From NCBI RefSeq assembly GCF_022179645.1, contig NZ_BPRA01000010.1:124001-188000 (forward strand): a stretch of 64,000 nt of DNA, read 5' to 3'. This document shows positions 53,404 to 63,657 of this stretch, piece after piece. The DNA is from Methylobacterium thuringiense. GTDB lineage: Bacteria > Pseudomonadota > Alphaproteobacteria > Rhizobiales > Beijerinckiaceae. The notes beneath the pieces are model-generated. The model searched no databases, was not told the DNA's origin, and saw only the letters and a list, made by a program, of their open reading frames with translations. The number at the start of each line of letters is the position of its first letter. The stretch's first letter is position 1. The position numbers were made by a program, and so were the translations under genes.

Positions 53404-53790
53404 GGATCGCTCGCCGGCACCTCATCACATGTTAAACAGCATACAGTCGCGAAAGCGGAGACGGGTTAAGGGCTTAGGCCCGATCAAGCCTTAGCCGGCC
53501 ATGCAGGCCGGCTCTCCCCGCAATCCTCGTTGTTCACAGCGCTCGGCGCCTGCGTATCAGGAGGATGGGCGTCTCACCGGCCGCCCGAAGCCTTTGCACC
53601 TTGCCGTGGGCACCCTCCGGTTCGGTCGTTCGCCCGGCCGACGTCATGTACCGACTCTCCGAAACCGGAGGGCCCGCCCAGTAGGCGCCAGAATGCGTCC
53701 ATGATAGCCAGATTTGTGCATGTGCACGTGAACCATCTGCCGGCTGACCGCTTCCCCGAAGTCACGGGGGATCCGATGATGAGGACAGAT
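53404..53790. other. Intergenic stretch, no gene seen
   Basis: This 387-bp divergent region contains a 7-bp GCCGGCC hairpin at 53494-53512 and no convincing reading frame. The right end has a GAGGA ribosome site for the DUF6894 gene. The open frame from 53530 has non-coding-like sequence before the MPRFFFD start. Confidence 0.45.
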
Positions 53791-54021
53791 ATGCCGCGCT
53801 TTTTCTTCGACGCGCAGAACGGCGTCGATGCCCGTGACGATGTCGGCCGCGAACTGCCCGACACGGCCGCCGCACAGCGCGTGGCGGTGACGGTCGCGGC
53901 GTTCTACGCCTCCGATCCCGATCGTCTGATCGACGAGGGCGTCATCGTCGTCAGGGTCCGTGACGAAGCCGGCGCGGTGGTCGCGACCGTGCGGCTCGCC
54001 TGCCTGGTGGAGGCGGCCTGA
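53791..54021 (+). CDS. DUF6894 family small protein, 76 residues
   Basis: The protein starts MPRFFFDAQNGVDARDDVG, the DUF6894 beginning, and continues with a helix (AAAQRVAVTVAAFYASD) and two strands (VIVVRVRDEAGAVVATVRL). GAGGA lies 7 nt upstream of ATG 53791. It is the second family member in the window. Function unknown. Confidence 0.8.
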   Translation: MPRFFFDAQNGVDARDDVGRELPDTAAAQRVAVTVAAFYASDPDRLIDEGVIVVRVRDEAGAVVATVRLACLVEAA

Positions 54022-54025
54022 GACG

Positions 54026-54334
54026 TCAGGCGTCGTCGTCCTCTTTCTGTGGCCGGAGCACCCGCTGCACCGTCTCCAGGACGGTCCCGGCCAGTTCCGC
54101 ATCGGGATCGTCGCGGGTGAGGGCGTCGCGCAGCATGGCGAGGTAGCCGCCGAGGCGCTCGTCGTAATGGTCCGAATCGATCGAGCGCAGCACGCTCGCC
54201 AGGAAGCCGATCGCCATCTGGTGGGCGACCTGCCGGGCGCTCATCTCGGACAGCCCCTCCGAGAGCGCCTTCAGGCCCTCGTCGTGGCGGCCGCTGACGG
54301 CGGCCAAGGCCGCGATCTGCTTGTCGGGCTCCAT
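54026..54334 (-). CDS. Hypothetical helical protein, 102 residues
   Basis: This all-helical hydrophilic protein starts MEPDKQIAALAAVSGRHDEG and ends in an acidic tail (PQKEDDDA). It follows mntR on the same strand after 32 bp and is probably cotranscribed with it. No family is recognised, and no metal-binding motif is evident. Its link to manganese control is by position only. Confidence 0.65.
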   Translation of the reverse strand: MEPDKQIAALAAVSGRHDEGLKALSEGLSEMSARQVAHQMAIGFLASVLRSIDSDHYDERLGGYLAMLRDALTRDDPDAELAGTVLETVQRVLRPQKEDDDA

Positions 54335-54366
54335 GCAAAACCTCTCGTGACCGAAATTGCCGACGT

Positions 54367-54825
54367 TCAGGCGTCCGAGCGGCCGTCGGCGAAGCGGCGG
54401 AACGCCTCCAGCGTCTCGGCGCTGACATGGTGCTCGATACCCTCGGCGTCGCGCCGCGCCGTCTCCGGGCTGACGCCGAGCGCGCACAGGAAGCGCTCGA
54501 CGATGCGGTGACGCTCGCGCGACTGCACGGCCAGGGCCTCGCCGGAGGCCGTGAGAAACACCCCGCGATAGGGGCGCTGCTGCACCAGGCCGTCCTCGGC
54601 CAGGCGCTTGAGCATCTTGGCGACGGTGGGCTGGGCCACCCCGAGCCGGGCGGCGATGTCGACCTGCCGGGCCTCGCCGCCGTCGCCGATCAGGTCGGCG
54701 ATCAGCTCGACGTAATCCTCGACGAGTTCGAGCCGGCGCGCCTCGCGGGCCTGCCGAAAGCTCTCGACATGGACTTCGGGGTCGATCAGCGGCCCGTCGG
54801 GCGCGGAGGACGGCGGTTCCCGCAT
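54367..54825 (-). CDS. mntR: MntR-type manganese-responsive repressor
   Basis: This 152-residue DtxR-family regulator has a winged helix ([21 protein letters not shown]) and a metal-binding dimer domain with Cys and acidic/His ligands ([24 protein letters not shown]). The divergent mntH gene and the palindromic box between them support an MntR role: with Mn2+ bound it would repress mntH. Confidence 0.9.
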   Translation of the reverse strand: MREPPSSAPDGPLIDPEVHVESFRQAREARRLELVEDYVELIADLIGDGGEARQVDIAARLGVAQPTVAKMLKRLAEDGLVQQRPYRGVFLTASGEALAVQSRERHRIVERFLCALGVSPETARRDAEGIEHHVSAETLEAFRRFADGRSDA

Positions 54826-54969
54826 GCTGTCGGCCGAGTCCTTTTCGCATCCATCCGGCAGGTGTGCCGGTGTTGTAGCCGAAGCGGGACCGATGCGTGA
54901 ATCCCCAAGCGCGGATTCCTCGTACGCGCCGCGGCATCACATCCCTGTTGCAAAGCTTCGGCGCATAAT

Positions 54970-54985
54970 TATAGCTGTTGCTATA
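54970..54985. promoter_or_regulatory. MntR-like operator upstream of mntH
   Basis: TATAGC-TGTT-GCTATA is a perfect 6-bp inverted repeat with a 4-nt spacer. The E. coli MntR box has the same ATAGC-N4-GCTAT core. It lies 53 bp upstream of the mntH start, in a locally AT-rich patch between mntR and mntH, overlapping any likely -10 element. Confidence 0.75.
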
Positions 54986-55037
54986 CTCGATCGGCGTCTC
55001 CGAAACGCCGGCTGCCCTCACGACCGATACGCATGCG

Positions 55038-56396
55038 ATGGACCTCTCCTTGAACCCGATCGAGTCGAACCGCGGCTGGCGCTTCACGCGCGAGACGCAG
55101 GAACAGCCGAGCCTCGGCCATCTCAACGGCAGCGTGCCTGTCCTGGCCGGCGGGCATTGGCTGCGCCGGCTGATGGGTTTCATCGGGCCGGGCTACATGG
55201 TCTCGGTCGGCTACATGGACCCGGGCAACTGGGCGACCGACATCGCCGGCGGCTCGCAGTTCGGCTACACGCTGCTGTCCGTCATCCTGCTCTCGAACCT
55301 GATGGCGATCGTGCTGCAGGCGCTCGCCGCCCGCCTCGGCATCGCCACCGGCCGCGACCTCGCCCAGGCCTGCCGCGACCACTATCCGCGTCCCGTCGGA
55401 TACGCCCTCTGGCTCGCCTGCGAAGTGGCGATCATCGCCTGCGACCTCGCCGAGGTGATCGGGACCGCGATCGCGCTCAAGCTGCTGTTCGGCATCCCGC
55501 TGGTCATGGGTGCGGTGATCACGGCGCTCGACGTGCTGCTCGTGCTGCTGCTGCTCCGGCGCGGCTTCCGCACGCTCGAAGCCTTCGTGATCGCGCTGCT
55601 CGCGGTGATCTTCGTCTGCTTCGGCATCCAGATCGCGCTCGCCGCACCGCCGATCCAGGCGGTGCTCGGCGGCTTCATTCCCTCGGCCGAGATCGTCACC
55701 AACCCGGCGGCCCTCTACATCGCCATCGGCATCATCGGGGCCACGGTGATGCCCCACAACCTCTACCTGCACTCCTCGATCGTGCAGACGCGGGCCTACC
55801 CGCGCACTGTCGAGGGCAAGCGCGAGGCCGTGCGCTTCGCCGTGGCCGATTCCACCATCGCGCTGATGCTCGCGCTGTTCGTCAACGCCTCGATCCTGAT
55901 CATGGCGGCCTCGGTGTTCCATGCCGCCGGGCGCACCGAGGTGCAGGAGATCGAGCAGGCCTACGAGCTGCTCTCGCCGTTGCTCGGAATCGGCGTCGCC
56001 TCGACGTTGTTCGCCGTGGCGCTGCTCGCCTCGGGGCTCAACTCGACGGTGACCGCGACGCTCGCCGGCCAGATCGTGATGGAGGGGTTTCTCCGCCTGC
56101 GCATTCCGGATTGGGCCCGCCGGCTGATTACCCGTGCCATCGCCATCGTGCCGGTGGTGATCGTGACCGCGCTCTATGGCGACCAGGGGACGGCAAAGCT
56201 CCTGGTGCTGAGCCAGGTGGTGCTCTCGATGCAGCTGCCCTTCGCTGTGATCCCGCTGGTGCAGTTCGTGTCCAATCGCGAAAAGATGGGCGCGCTGGTG
56301 ATCCCCGGCTGGCTCAAGCTGCTCTCCTGGGGGATCGCGGCGGTGATCGTGGCGCTGAACGTGAAGCTGTTGGTGGATACGGTCGCTGGGGGGTGA
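55038..56396 (+). CDS. mntH: NRAMP-type manganese transporter
   Basis: This 452-residue inner-membrane protein with about 11 helices imports Mn2+ (and Fe2+) with protons. The metal-binding DPGN motif is at residues 61-64 ([11 protein letters not shown]) and the MPHN motif ([14 protein letters not shown]) in the middle. ATG 55038 is chosen. The divergent mntR gene and the operator at 54970 give the regulation. Confidence 0.92.
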   Translation: MDLSLNPIESNRGWRFTRETQEQPSLGHLNGSVPVLAGGHWLRRLMGFIGPGYMVSVGYMDPGNWATDIAGGSQFGYTLLSVILLSNLMAIVLQALAARLGIATGRDLAQACRDHYPRPVGYALWLACEVAIIACDLAEVIGTAIALKLLFGIPLVMGAVITALDVLLVLLLLRRGFRTLEAFVIALLAVIFVCFGIQIALAAPPIQAVLGGFIPSAEIVTNPAALYIAIGIIGATVMPHNLYLHSSIVQTRAYPRTVEGKREAVRFAVADSTIALMLALFVNASILIMAASVFHAAGRTEVQEIEQAYELLSPLLGIGVASTLFAVALLASGLNSTVTATLAGQIVMEGFLRLRIPDWARRLITRAIAIVPVVIVTALYGDQGTAKLLVLSQVVLSMQLPFAVIPLVQFVSNREKMGALVIPGWLKLLSWGIAAVIVALNVKLLVDTVAGG

Positions 56397-56428
56397 CGGC
56401 TCGCCCGTCACAACCCAACCAACAGACA

Positions 56429-56520
56429 ATTCCGGGACTTGCCGAAGGCGAGAACCCGGAACCTGCCCGAGACGCCGTGCCCAGTCGTGGGTTCCGGTTT
56501 CCGCTTCGCGGCCCCGGAAT
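56429..56520. repeat. Imperfect palindrome between convergent genes
   Basis: ATTCCGGG (56429-56436) pairs with CCCGGAAT (56513-56520), and inside, GAACCCGGAACC pairs with GGTTCCGG. It is about 92 bp, between the ends of mntH and the LysR gene. It looks like a dispersed intergenic palindrome and may end both transcripts. Confidence 0.6.
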
Positions 56521-56547
56521 GACGAGCGAGGGTGGTGAAAGCCGCCT

Positions 56548-57444
56548 TCAGGCAGATTCCGGCCCGCGCAGATGCGCCACGAAGTCCTGCGCGAACGGCG
56601 CCAGCGCGGCGAGGTCGCGCACGCACAGCGTCAGGTCGCGCGCCGCCCACGCATCCTGCAATTCCACCACCGCGATGCCGAGGCCCCGCGCCGCGCGCCG
56701 GGCCGTGGTCTCCGGCACGATGCCGAGGCCGATGCCCGATTCGACGAGGCGGCAGACGGCGTCGAAGCTGCGGAGCTGGACCCGCAGCCGCATCGGCTTG
56801 CCGATCGGCGCGGCCTTTCCCGAGAGGAAGCGGGTGAGGGCGCTCGAGCGGTCGAGGCCGACGAGGTCGTGGTCGAGCACCTCGGCGAAGGCGAGGTCCC
56901 CTCTCACGCTCAAAGAATGGTTGGCCGCCACCACCACCACGAAGCGGTCGTGCCGGAACGGAAAGGTCTGCAGCGTGCCGGTGTCGACGGTGCCGGCGAC
57001 GATGCCGAGATCGGCCGTGCCCTCGGCCACCAGCCCGACGATCTCGTCCGAGGTGCGCTCCTCGATGTCGACGCTCACGCCGGTGTGGAGCGCGAGATAG
57101 GCCGAGAGGGCTTCCGGCAGGAATTCGGTCAGCGCGTTGGTGTTCGACAGCACCCGGATCTGCCCGACGGCGCCGCCGGCAAAGACGGAGAGGTCCCCTT
57201 GAAGCCGGTCGATCTCGGCGAGCAGCGTGCGGGCATGCGCCAGCAGCGTCCGCCCCGCCGGCGTCGGCACCACGCCCTGGCGGCCGCGCACCAGAAGCGC
57301 GGCCCCGAGCGAGACCTCCATCGCCTTGATCCGGGCCGAGGCCGCCGCCAGCGCCAGATGCGCCCGCTCCGCCCCATGCGTGATCGAGCCGGCCTCCACG
57401 ACATGGCGAAACAGCCCGAGATCGACGAGGTCGAAGCGCATCAT
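56548..57444 (-). CDS. LysR-family transcriptional regulator
   Basis: This 298-residue regulator has an N-terminal LysR HTH (LFRHVVEAGSITHGAERAHLA read as the helix pair) and a periplasmic-binding-like effector domain. It is divergent from an SLC13-type carrier gene with about 165 bp between, so it probably controls that carrier in response to its substrate. The effector is unknown. Confidence 0.9.
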   Translation of the reverse strand: MMRFDLVDLGLFRHVVEAGSITHGAERAHLALAAASARIKAMEVSLGAALLVRGRQGVVPTPAGRTLLAHARTLLAEIDRLQGDLSVFAGGAVGQIRVLSNTNALTEFLPEALSAYLALHTGVSVDIEERTSDEIVGLVAEGTADLGIVAGTVDTGTLQTFPFRHDRFVVVVAANHSLSVRGDLAFAEVLDHDLVGLDRSSALTRFLSGKAAPIGKPMRLRVQLRSFDAVCRLVESGIGLGIVPETTARRAARGLGIAVVELQDAWAARDLTLCVRDLAALAPFAQDFVAHLRGPESA

Positions 57445-57608
57445 GACGTCAGCCCCCAGCCGGTCGCTCTTCGCTGATTACGAAATCGAGCATACATCGC
57501 ATTCCGCATCTCAGGCGAGCACCCGCTGCCAGCCTTCGCCTCTTGCGAAGGCACCCTCCCCAAAATCCGAATTGCGAACCGTTCCAATTCGAGGTCTGAC
57601 GCGCGGTG

Positions 57609-58931
57609 ATGAATGCGGTGGCAGGGATATGGGCGACGCAAGGCACGGTCGTTCTGACCGGCGGCCTTCTCGTGCTGTGCATGGCGCTGTGGGCGACGGG
57701 GCTCGTCGCCGAGATCGTCACCGCGTTGCTGTTCTTCGCCCTGGCGATGCTCCTGAAGCTCGCACCGGCCACGACGGTGTTTTCCGGGTTCAGCTCGTCG
57801 GCCTTCTGGCTGGTGACGAGCGGCATGGTGGTGGGGCTGGCGATGAACCACAGCGGGCTCGGTGCCCGGCTGGCGCGGATGCTCAGCGACCGGCTTCCCG
57901 ATTCCTATCCGGGCTTCATCGCCGGGCTGGTGGCGTTTTCGTTCCTGCTCGCCTTCGTGATGCCGTCGAATCTCGGGCGGATCGCGCTGATGATCCCAGT
58001 GCTGATGGCGATCTGCGACGCCTACGGGCTGAGCGTCGGCCGGCCGGGGCGGACGGGAGCGCTGCTGGCCTTCGGCATCGCCACGCCGATGCTCTCGGCG
58101 GCGATCCTGCCGGCGAACGTGCCGAACCTCGTCATGGCCGGCACCGCCGAGACGCTGTTCGGACTTCACCTCGCCTATCTGCCGTATCTCTGGTTGCACG
58201 CACCGGTGCTCGCGGTGGTCAAGGGCGCGATCCTCACCGCCTGCACCGTGCTGATCTTTCCCGACCGGATCTCGGGCGCACAAACTCCCGGCGACCCGCT
58301 GCCGCCGCTCTCGGGGGAGGAGCGCCGGCTCGCCGTAATTCTCGTCGGCATGCTGGCGCTCTGGATGTCGGATGGGCTGCACCACATCCCGCCGGCCTGG
58401 ATCGGCCTCGCGGCGGCGGTGATCGTGATGATGCCGCGGGTCGGCGTGCTGCCGGCGGAGGCCTTCGGGCAGGTGCCCCTGAAGACCTGCTTCTACGTGG
58501 CGGCCCTGTTCGGGCTGACGGCGGTCGTCAACGAGACCGGGCTCGGCCGGGACATCGGCCACGCGCTCCTCGCGATGGCGCCGCTGGAGCCGGGCCATCT
58601 CGCCAAGAATCTCGCGACGCTGACGGGCATCGCCGTCGGCTTCCTGTTCGCGGCGACCGCCAACGGTGCGCCGGCACTCTATACGGCGCTCGCGGGCGAA
58701 CTCTCGCAGGCGAGCGGGCTCGACCTGATGACCGTGGTGATGGCGCAGGTGGTCGGCTATTCGACGATCTTCCTGCCCTATCAGGCTCCGCCGATCGTGA
58801 TGTCGATGGAGCTCGGCCGGATCGGGCTCGGCGACGCCACCCGGCTGACGCTCGCCAGCGGATTCGCCTCGCTCCTGATCGCGACGCCGCTGGCCTTCCT
58901 GTGGTGGCGGCTGATCGGGAAATTGCCGTGA
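57609..58931 (+). CDS. SLC13/DASS-type anion permease
   Basis: This 440-residue inner-membrane protein with about 11-12 helices has the DASS-like motifs SSSAFWLVTSGMVVG and AFVMPSNLGRIALMIP, and the second-half AATANGAPALY. The family moves di- or tricarboxylates or sulfate with Na+ or H+. The substrate cannot be fixed from sequence. A GTG directly before the ATG could also start it. It is likely controlled by the divergent LysR protein. Confidence 0.85.
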   Translation: MNAVAGIWATQGTVVLTGGLLVLCMALWATGLVAEIVTALLFFALAMLLKLAPATTVFSGFSSSAFWLVTSGMVVGLAMNHSGLGARLARMLSDRLPDSYPGFIAGLVAFSFLLAFVMPSNLGRIALMIPVLMAICDAYGLSVGRPGRTGALLAFGIATPMLSAAILPANVPNLVMAGTAETLFGLHLAYLPYLWLHAPVLAVVKGAILTACTVLIFPDRISGAQTPGDPLPPLSGEERRLAVILVGMLALWMSDGLHHIPPAWIGLAAAVIVMMPRVGVLPAEAFGQVPLKTCFYVAALFGLTAVVNETGLGRDIGHALLAMAPLEPGHLAKNLATLTGIAVGFLFAATANGAPALYTALAGELSQASGLDLMTVVMAQVVGYSTIFLPYQAPPIVMSMELGRIGLGDATRLTLASGFASLLIATPLAFLWWRLIGKLP

Positions 58932-59043
58932 TCGGCCAAAGGTACAGAGCCGCAGGCGAGGGCGTCGTCTTGCCGCTTGCCGCGCCGCACACTACGCCCT
59001 CTCTTTAGACACACTCCAGATCCGCGCATCTCGAGGACCCTAC

Positions 59044-59445
59044 ATGGCGCCCCCCGCCCGCCCGATCGTCGCCCCGCCGCTTTCGCCCCATCTCCAGATC
59101 TACCGCTGGACCTGGACCATGGCGATGTCGGTCTTTCACCGTATCACCGGCACCGCCCTCTATGGCGGCACGGCCCTGGTCGCGATCTGGCTGGTGGCGC
59201 TCGCCTCCGGCCCGCGCGCCTACGATGCGGTGGCGTGGTTCTTCGGATCCTGGATCGGGCTCGCGATCCTGTTCGCCTACACCTGGGTGCTGCTGCACCA
59301 CATGCTCGGAGGCCTGCGCCACTTCGTCTGGGACACCGGCTACGGCTACGACAAGAACCAACGCCTGGGGCTCGCCCGCCTGACGCTGATCGGCTCGGTG
59401 GCGCTCACCGTCGTCGTCTGGGCGCTCGCCCTCCTGCTGCACTGA
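59044..59445 (+). CDS. sdhC: Succinate dehydrogenase cytochrome b556 subunit
   Basis: This 133-residue three-helix membrane anchor of complex II has [14 protein letters not shown] early and the heme-ligand His in [15 protein letters not shown]. It binds quinone and heme b with SdhD. It is the first gene of the sdhCDAB operon, 8 bp before sdhD. Confidence 0.95.
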   Translation: MAPPARPIVAPPLSPHLQIYRWTWTMAMSVFHRITGTALYGGTALVAIWLVALASGPRAYDAVAWFFGSWIGLAILFAYTWVLLHHMLGGLRHFVWDTGYGYDKNQRLGLARLTLIGSVALTVVVWALALLLH

Positions 59446-59453
59446 GGCACGCC

Positions 59454-59861
59454 ATGGCCGATACCAAGCAAGCGTCCATCCGCACGCCCCGCGCCCGCGT
59501 CAAAGGTCTCGGTGCCTCCGGGCACGGTGCCGAGCATTTCTGGATGCAGCGTCTCACCGGCGCGGCCAACGCCGTGCTGCTCCTCGCCTTCGTGGTGATC
59601 ATCGCGAAGATGTGGGGCCGGCCCTATCCGGAAGCCGTCGCGCTGGTCGCCAACCCGATCGTCGCGATCGTCCTGCTGCTCGCGGTGGTCTCGGTCGCGA
59701 TCCACATGCGGCTCGGCATGCAGACCGTGATCGAGGATTACGTCCACGACACCGGGCTCAAGTTCGCGGCGCTCACCGCCAACACCTTCTACGCGGTCGT
59801 GGTGGCCGCCGCCTGCCTCTACGCGATCGTCCGCGTGGGGCTCGGCGGCCTCGCCGTCTGA
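59454..59861 (+). CDS. sdhD: Succinate dehydrogenase membrane anchor subunit
   Basis: This 135-residue second membrane anchor has three helices and the [16 protein letters not shown] segment typical of alphaproteobacterial SdhD, with the heme/quinone-side His. It follows sdhC after 8 bp and precedes sdhA by 23 bp. Confidence 0.93.
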   Translation: MADTKQASIRTPRARVKGLGASGHGAEHFWMQRLTGAANAVLLLAFVVIIAKMWGRPYPEAVALVANPIVAIVLLLAVVSVAIHMRLGMQTVIEDYVHDTGLKFAALTANTFYAVVVAAACLYAIVRVGLGGLAV

Positions 59862-59884
59862 CGTTTGATTTTACGGGGATTCCG

Positions 59885-61705
59885 ATGGCTGCCAACGGAT
59901 CGAACGGGAGCGCCGCTCCCGCCTACACCATCATCGACCACAGCTTCGATGTGGTGATCGTCGGCGCCGGCGGCGCGGGCCTGCGCGCCACGGTGGGCTG
60001 TTCCCAGGCCGGCCTGCGCACCGCCTGCATCTCGAAGGTGTTTCCGACGCGCTCGCACACGGTGGCGGCGCAGGGCGGCATCTCGGCCTCGCTCGGCAAC
60101 ATGGGTCCCGACGACTGGCGCTGGCACATGTACGACACCGTGAAGGGGTCGGACTGGCTCGGCGACCAGGACGCGATCGAATACCTCGTCCGCAACGCCC
60201 CCGCCGCCGTCTACGAACTCGAGCACTGGGGCGTGCCCTTCTCCCGCACGGAGGAAGGCAAGATCTACCAGCGGCCGTTCGGCGGCATGACCACCGATTA
60301 CGGCAAGGGCACCGCGCAGCGCACCTGCGCCGCCGCCGACCGCACCGGCCATGCCATGCTCCACACCCTCTACGGGCAGGCCGTGAAGAACCAGACCGAG
60401 TTCTTCATCGAGTATTTCGCCCTCGACCTGATCATGGACGAGGATGGCCGCTGCCGCGGCGTCATCGCGCTGGACCAGGCCACCGGCGAGATCCACCGCT
60501 TCCGCGCGTCGATGGTGATCCTCGCCACCGGCGGCTACGGCCGTGCCTACTTCTCCGCGACCTCCGCCCACACCTGTACCGGCGACGGCAACGCCATGGT
60601 GCTGCGCGCCGGCCTGCCGCTGCAGGACATGGAGTTCGTGCAGTTCCACCCCACCGGCATCTACGGCGCCGGCTGCCTGATCACGGAAGGGTCGCGCGGC
60701 GAGGGCGGCTACCTCACGAATTCCGAGGGCGAGCGCTTCATGGAGCGCTATGCGCCGTCGGCCAAGGACCTCGCCTCGCGCGACGTGGTCTCGCGCTCGA
60801 TGACGCTGGAGATCCGCGAGGGCAGGGGCGTCGGCAAGGAGAAGGACCACATCTTCCTCCACCTCGACCATCTCGACCCGAAGATCCTGCACGAGCGCCT
60901 GCCCGGCATCTCCGAGAGCGCGCGCATCTTCGCCGGCGTCGACGTCACCAAGGAGCCGATCCCGGTGCTGCCGACGGTGCATTACAACATGGGCGGCATC
61001 CCCACGAACTATCACGGTGAGGTGCTCACCCTGAAGAACGGCGACCCGGACACGGTGGTGCCGGGCCTGATGGCGCTCGGCGAGGCGGCCTGCGTCTCGG
61101 TGCATGGCGCCAACCGGCTCGGCTCGAACTCCTTGATCGACCTCGTCGTGTTCGGCCGCGCCGCCGGCCTGCGCTGCGCCGAGATCGTCGAGAAAGGCGC
61201 GCGCCAGCCGGAGCTGCCGAAGGGCTCCGCCGACAAGGCGCTGGCCCGGCTCGACCGCTTCCGTCACGCAAACGGCGGCACGCCGACGGCCAAGCTCCGC
61301 GACGAGATGCAGCGCACGATGCAGAACAACTGCGCCGTGTTCCGCACCGGCGAGGTGCTGGAAGAGGGAAGGGGCCTGATCGGCAAGGTCTTCAAGAACA
61401 TCGCCGACATCGGCATCACCGACCGCTCGCTGATCTGGAACACGGACCTGCTCGAGACGCTCGAATTCGACAACCTGATCGGTCAGGCCGTGGTCACGAT
61501 GGAATCGGCGGCCAACCGCACCGAATCCCGCGGCGCCCACGCCCGCGAAGACTATGCGGACCGCAACGACAAGGAATGGATGAAGCACACTCTGGCATGG
61601 CTCGACGAGACCTCCGGCAAGGTCTCGATCGACTACCGCCCGGTGCATGCCTACACCATGTCGAACGAGATTCAGTACATCGAGCCGAAGGCTCGCGTGT
61701 ATTGA
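59885..61705 (+). CDS. sdhA: Succinate dehydrogenase flavoprotein subunit
   Basis: This 606-residue subunit oxidises succinate to fumarate with covalently bound FAD. It shows the dinucleotide motif VIVGAGGAG near residue 25, the FAD-linking His58 in [11 protein letters not shown], and the active-site [19 protein letters not shown] (in pieces). It is full length. The next gene is a methyltransferase rather than sdhB. Confidence 0.96.
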   Translation: MAANGSNGSAAPAYTIIDHSFDVVIVGAGGAGLRATVGCSQAGLRTACISKVFPTRSHTVAAQGGISASLGNMGPDDWRWHMYDTVKGSDWLGDQDAIEYLVRNAPAAVYELEHWGVPFSRTEEGKIYQRPFGGMTTDYGKGTAQRTCAAADRTGHAMLHTLYGQAVKNQTEFFIEYFALDLIMDEDGRCRGVIALDQATGEIHRFRASMVILATGGYGRAYFSATSAHTCTGDGNAMVLRAGLPLQDMEFVQFHPTGIYGAGCLITEGSRGEGGYLTNSEGERFMERYAPSAKDLASRDVVSRSMTLEIREGRGVGKEKDHIFLHLDHLDPKILHERLPGISESARIFAGVDVTKEPIPVLPTVHYNMGGIPTNYHGEVLTLKNGDPDTVVPGLMALGEAACVSVHGANRLGSNSLIDLVVFGRAAGLRCAEIVEKGARQPELPKGSADKALARLDRFRHANGGTPTAKLRDEMQRTMQNNCAVFRTGEVLEEGRGLIGKVFKNIADIGITDRSLIWNTDLLETLEFDNLIGQAVVTMESAANRTESRGAHAREDYADRNDKEWMKHTLAWLDETSGKVSIDYRPVHAYTMSNEIQYIEPKARVY

Positions 61706-61728
61706 GCACCCTCATATAGATTCCCGCC

Positions 61729-62565
61729 ATGTCATTCTTGTCCAAGTTGATGCAGCGTTCGCCGAGCGTCCCCGAGCGGTCGGTCGGCGGGCAGAACTTT
61801 CTGCGGACGGCTGGGCCGGGCGTGGCGGCGCGCTCTCGTGACGAGGCGACGCAGGGCTGTCATATGGGGCCGGATCAGGTCCCGGCGCATGAACGCGCTC
61901 GCAATCCGGCCGAGGCGGCATTCTTCGCGCAGGACGACCGTGTCGTAAACAAATGGCGTCATTACCTGGAGATCTACGACCGGCACCTGTCGCGGTACCG
62001 CGACACCTCCGTTCGTTTCCTGGAAATCGGGGTGTTCCAGGGCGGCTCCCTGCAGATGTGGCGGCGCTACCTCGGTGAGGCGGCGAACCTGCACGGTCTC
62101 GACGTCGATCCGCGCTGCGCACAGATCGACGACCCGGACCTGCACATCCATATCGGCAGCCAGACCGACACGGCTCTGTTGCGGCGGATCGTCGACGACA
62201 TGGGCGGCATCGATGTCGTGATCGACGATGGGAGCCACGTGAGCGACCATCAGATCGCGACGTTCGAGTGCCTGTATCCGTTGCTGTCGCCCGACGGCAT
62301 CTACATCGTCGAGGACGTCCACGCGTCCTACTGGCCCGAATACGGCGGCGGCCTGCGAACGCCCGGTGCGTTCATGGAATACGCGAAGGATTTCCTGGAT
62401 CGCATGCACGCCCGCTACGTGCTGGATCCCGACCCGGTCGTCCGCGATCCGGGCTTCGCCGACGTAACCCACGGCATCGCCTTCCACGACAGTATGGTGG
62501 TCTTCGAGAAGCGCGCCAAGGGGCCGCCGAAGACGATCGCCACCGGCCGTCGCTGGATTTTCTGA
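61729..62565 (+). CDS. Class I SAM-dependent methyltransferase inside the sdh operon
   Basis: This 278-residue methyltransferase of the CmcI/TylF-like group has the SAM motif FLEIGVFQGGSLQMW, the acidic loop LHGLDVDPRC and the metal/active-site-like DVVIDDGSHVSDHQ. The first ~65 residues are variable and low-complexity. The spacing to sdhA (23 bp) and to sdhB (24 bp) is operon-like and codon use is host-like, so it is expressed with sdh. The substrate is unknown; family members methylate sugars or small molecules. Confidence 0.85.
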   Translation: MSFLSKLMQRSPSVPERSVGGQNFLRTAGPGVAARSRDEATQGCHMGPDQVPAHERARNPAEAAFFAQDDRVVNKWRHYLEIYDRHLSRYRDTSVRFLEIGVFQGGSLQMWRRYLGEAANLHGLDVDPRCAQIDDPDLHIHIGSQTDTALLRRIVDDMGGIDVVIDDGSHVSDHQIATFECLYPLLSPDGIYIVEDVHASYWPEYGGGLRTPGAFMEYAKDFLDRMHARYVLDPDPVVRDPGFADVTHGIAFHDSMVVFEKRAKGPPKTIATGRRWIF

Positions 62566-62589
62566 GAGTTTCTGGAGCCCGTTCCGCTC

Positions 62590-63414
62590 ATGGCCCAATT
62601 CACCCTGCCCAAGAACTCCCAGATCTCCGAGGGCAAGACCTGGCCTGCCCCGCAGGGCGCGAAAAACCTTCAGGTCTTCCGGATCTACCGCTGGAACCCG
62701 GATGACGGGCAGAACCCACGCATCGACACCTACCGGGTCGACCGCGACGATTGCGGGCCGATGGTCCTCGACGCGCTGCTCTGGATCAAGAACAAGGTCG
62801 ACGCGACCCTGGTCTTCCGCCGTTCCTGCCGCGAGGGCATCTGCGGCTCCTGCGCCATGAACATCGAGGGCCAGAACGCGCTGGCCTGCACCATCGGCAT
62901 CGACGAATGCCGCAAGCCCGACAACGCGCTGCCGCTCCTGACCCGCAAGGACAAGGACGGCGCGGTGCGGATCTACCCGCTGCCGCACATGCCGGTGATC
63001 AAGGACCTCGTCCCCGACCTCACCAACTTCTACGCGCAGCACGCCTCGATCGAGCCCTGGCTCCAGACCGAGACGCCCTCGCCCGAGAAGGAGTGGCGGC
63101 AGACGCCGGAGGACCGGACCAAGCTCGACGGGCTCTACGAGTGCATCCTGTGCGCCTGCTGCACGACGTCCTGCCCGAGCTACTGGTGGAACGGCGACAA
63201 GTTCCTGGGGCCGGCCGCCCTGCTCCAGGCCTATCGCTGGCTGATCGACAGCCGCGACGAGAATACCGGCGAGCGCCTCGACGGCCTGCACGACCCGTTC
63301 CGGCTCTACCGCTGCCACACGATCATGAACTGCGCCAACACCTGCCCGAAGAACCTCAACCCGGCGAAAGCCATCGCCGAGATCAAGAAGATGATGGTCG
63401 AGCGCGCGGTTTGA
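62590..63414 (+). CDS. sdhB: Succinate dehydrogenase iron-sulfur subunit
   Basis: This 274-residue subunit carries three clusters: [2Fe-2S] by CREGICGSC and a later Cys (ALAC), then [4Fe-4S] and [3Fe-4S] by [11 protein letters not shown] and [11 protein letters not shown]. It passes electrons from SdhA to the quinone site. It lies 24 bp after the methyltransferase gene. Confidence 0.96.
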   Translation: MAQFTLPKNSQISEGKTWPAPQGAKNLQVFRIYRWNPDDGQNPRIDTYRVDRDDCGPMVLDALLWIKNKVDATLVFRRSCREGICGSCAMNIEGQNALACTIGIDECRKPDNALPLLTRKDKDGAVRIYPLPHMPVIKDLVPDLTNFYAQHASIEPWLQTETPSPEKEWRQTPEDRTKLDGLYECILCACCTTSCPSYWWNGDKFLGPAALLQAYRWLIDSRDENTGERLDGLHDPFRLYRCHTIMNCANTCPKNLNPAKAIAEIKKMMVERAV

Positions 63415-63485
63415 GTGTGTGGCCCTCGACGCCGGTGCGCTGAGGGCCGTCCGCCGCATCGGCGGCGGCGCGCAGTCGCGCTTGC

Positions 63486-63504
63486 CGACGGCCGGTGGCC
63501 GTCG
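63486..63504 (+). terminator. Possible terminator of the sdh operon
   Basis: CGACGGCC (63486-63493) and GGCCGTCG (63497-63504) form a perfect 8-bp stem with a 3-nt loop, followed by TTT. It lies 72 bp after the sdhB stop. Confidence 0.6.
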
Positions 63505-63657
63505 TTTCGGGTGGCGCTGCGGCAGGCGAGCCACACCGGTCCGAAAAGGCGGCGGGTCCCGGTGATTCACAGGGGGCTCCCGCCCGCCTGCCTTGCGGCA
63601 AGCGCAATTGGCGGCGACGCAACGGTCCAATCTCGGCCGTATGGGAATCGTGTATCG

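Noticed and set aside
59819-63630. Long minus-strand frames opposite sdhA, the methyltransferase and sdhB
   Set aside because: The opposite strand encodes unmistakable complex II subunits; the shadow frames have Ala/Gly/Val/Arg-rich composition only.
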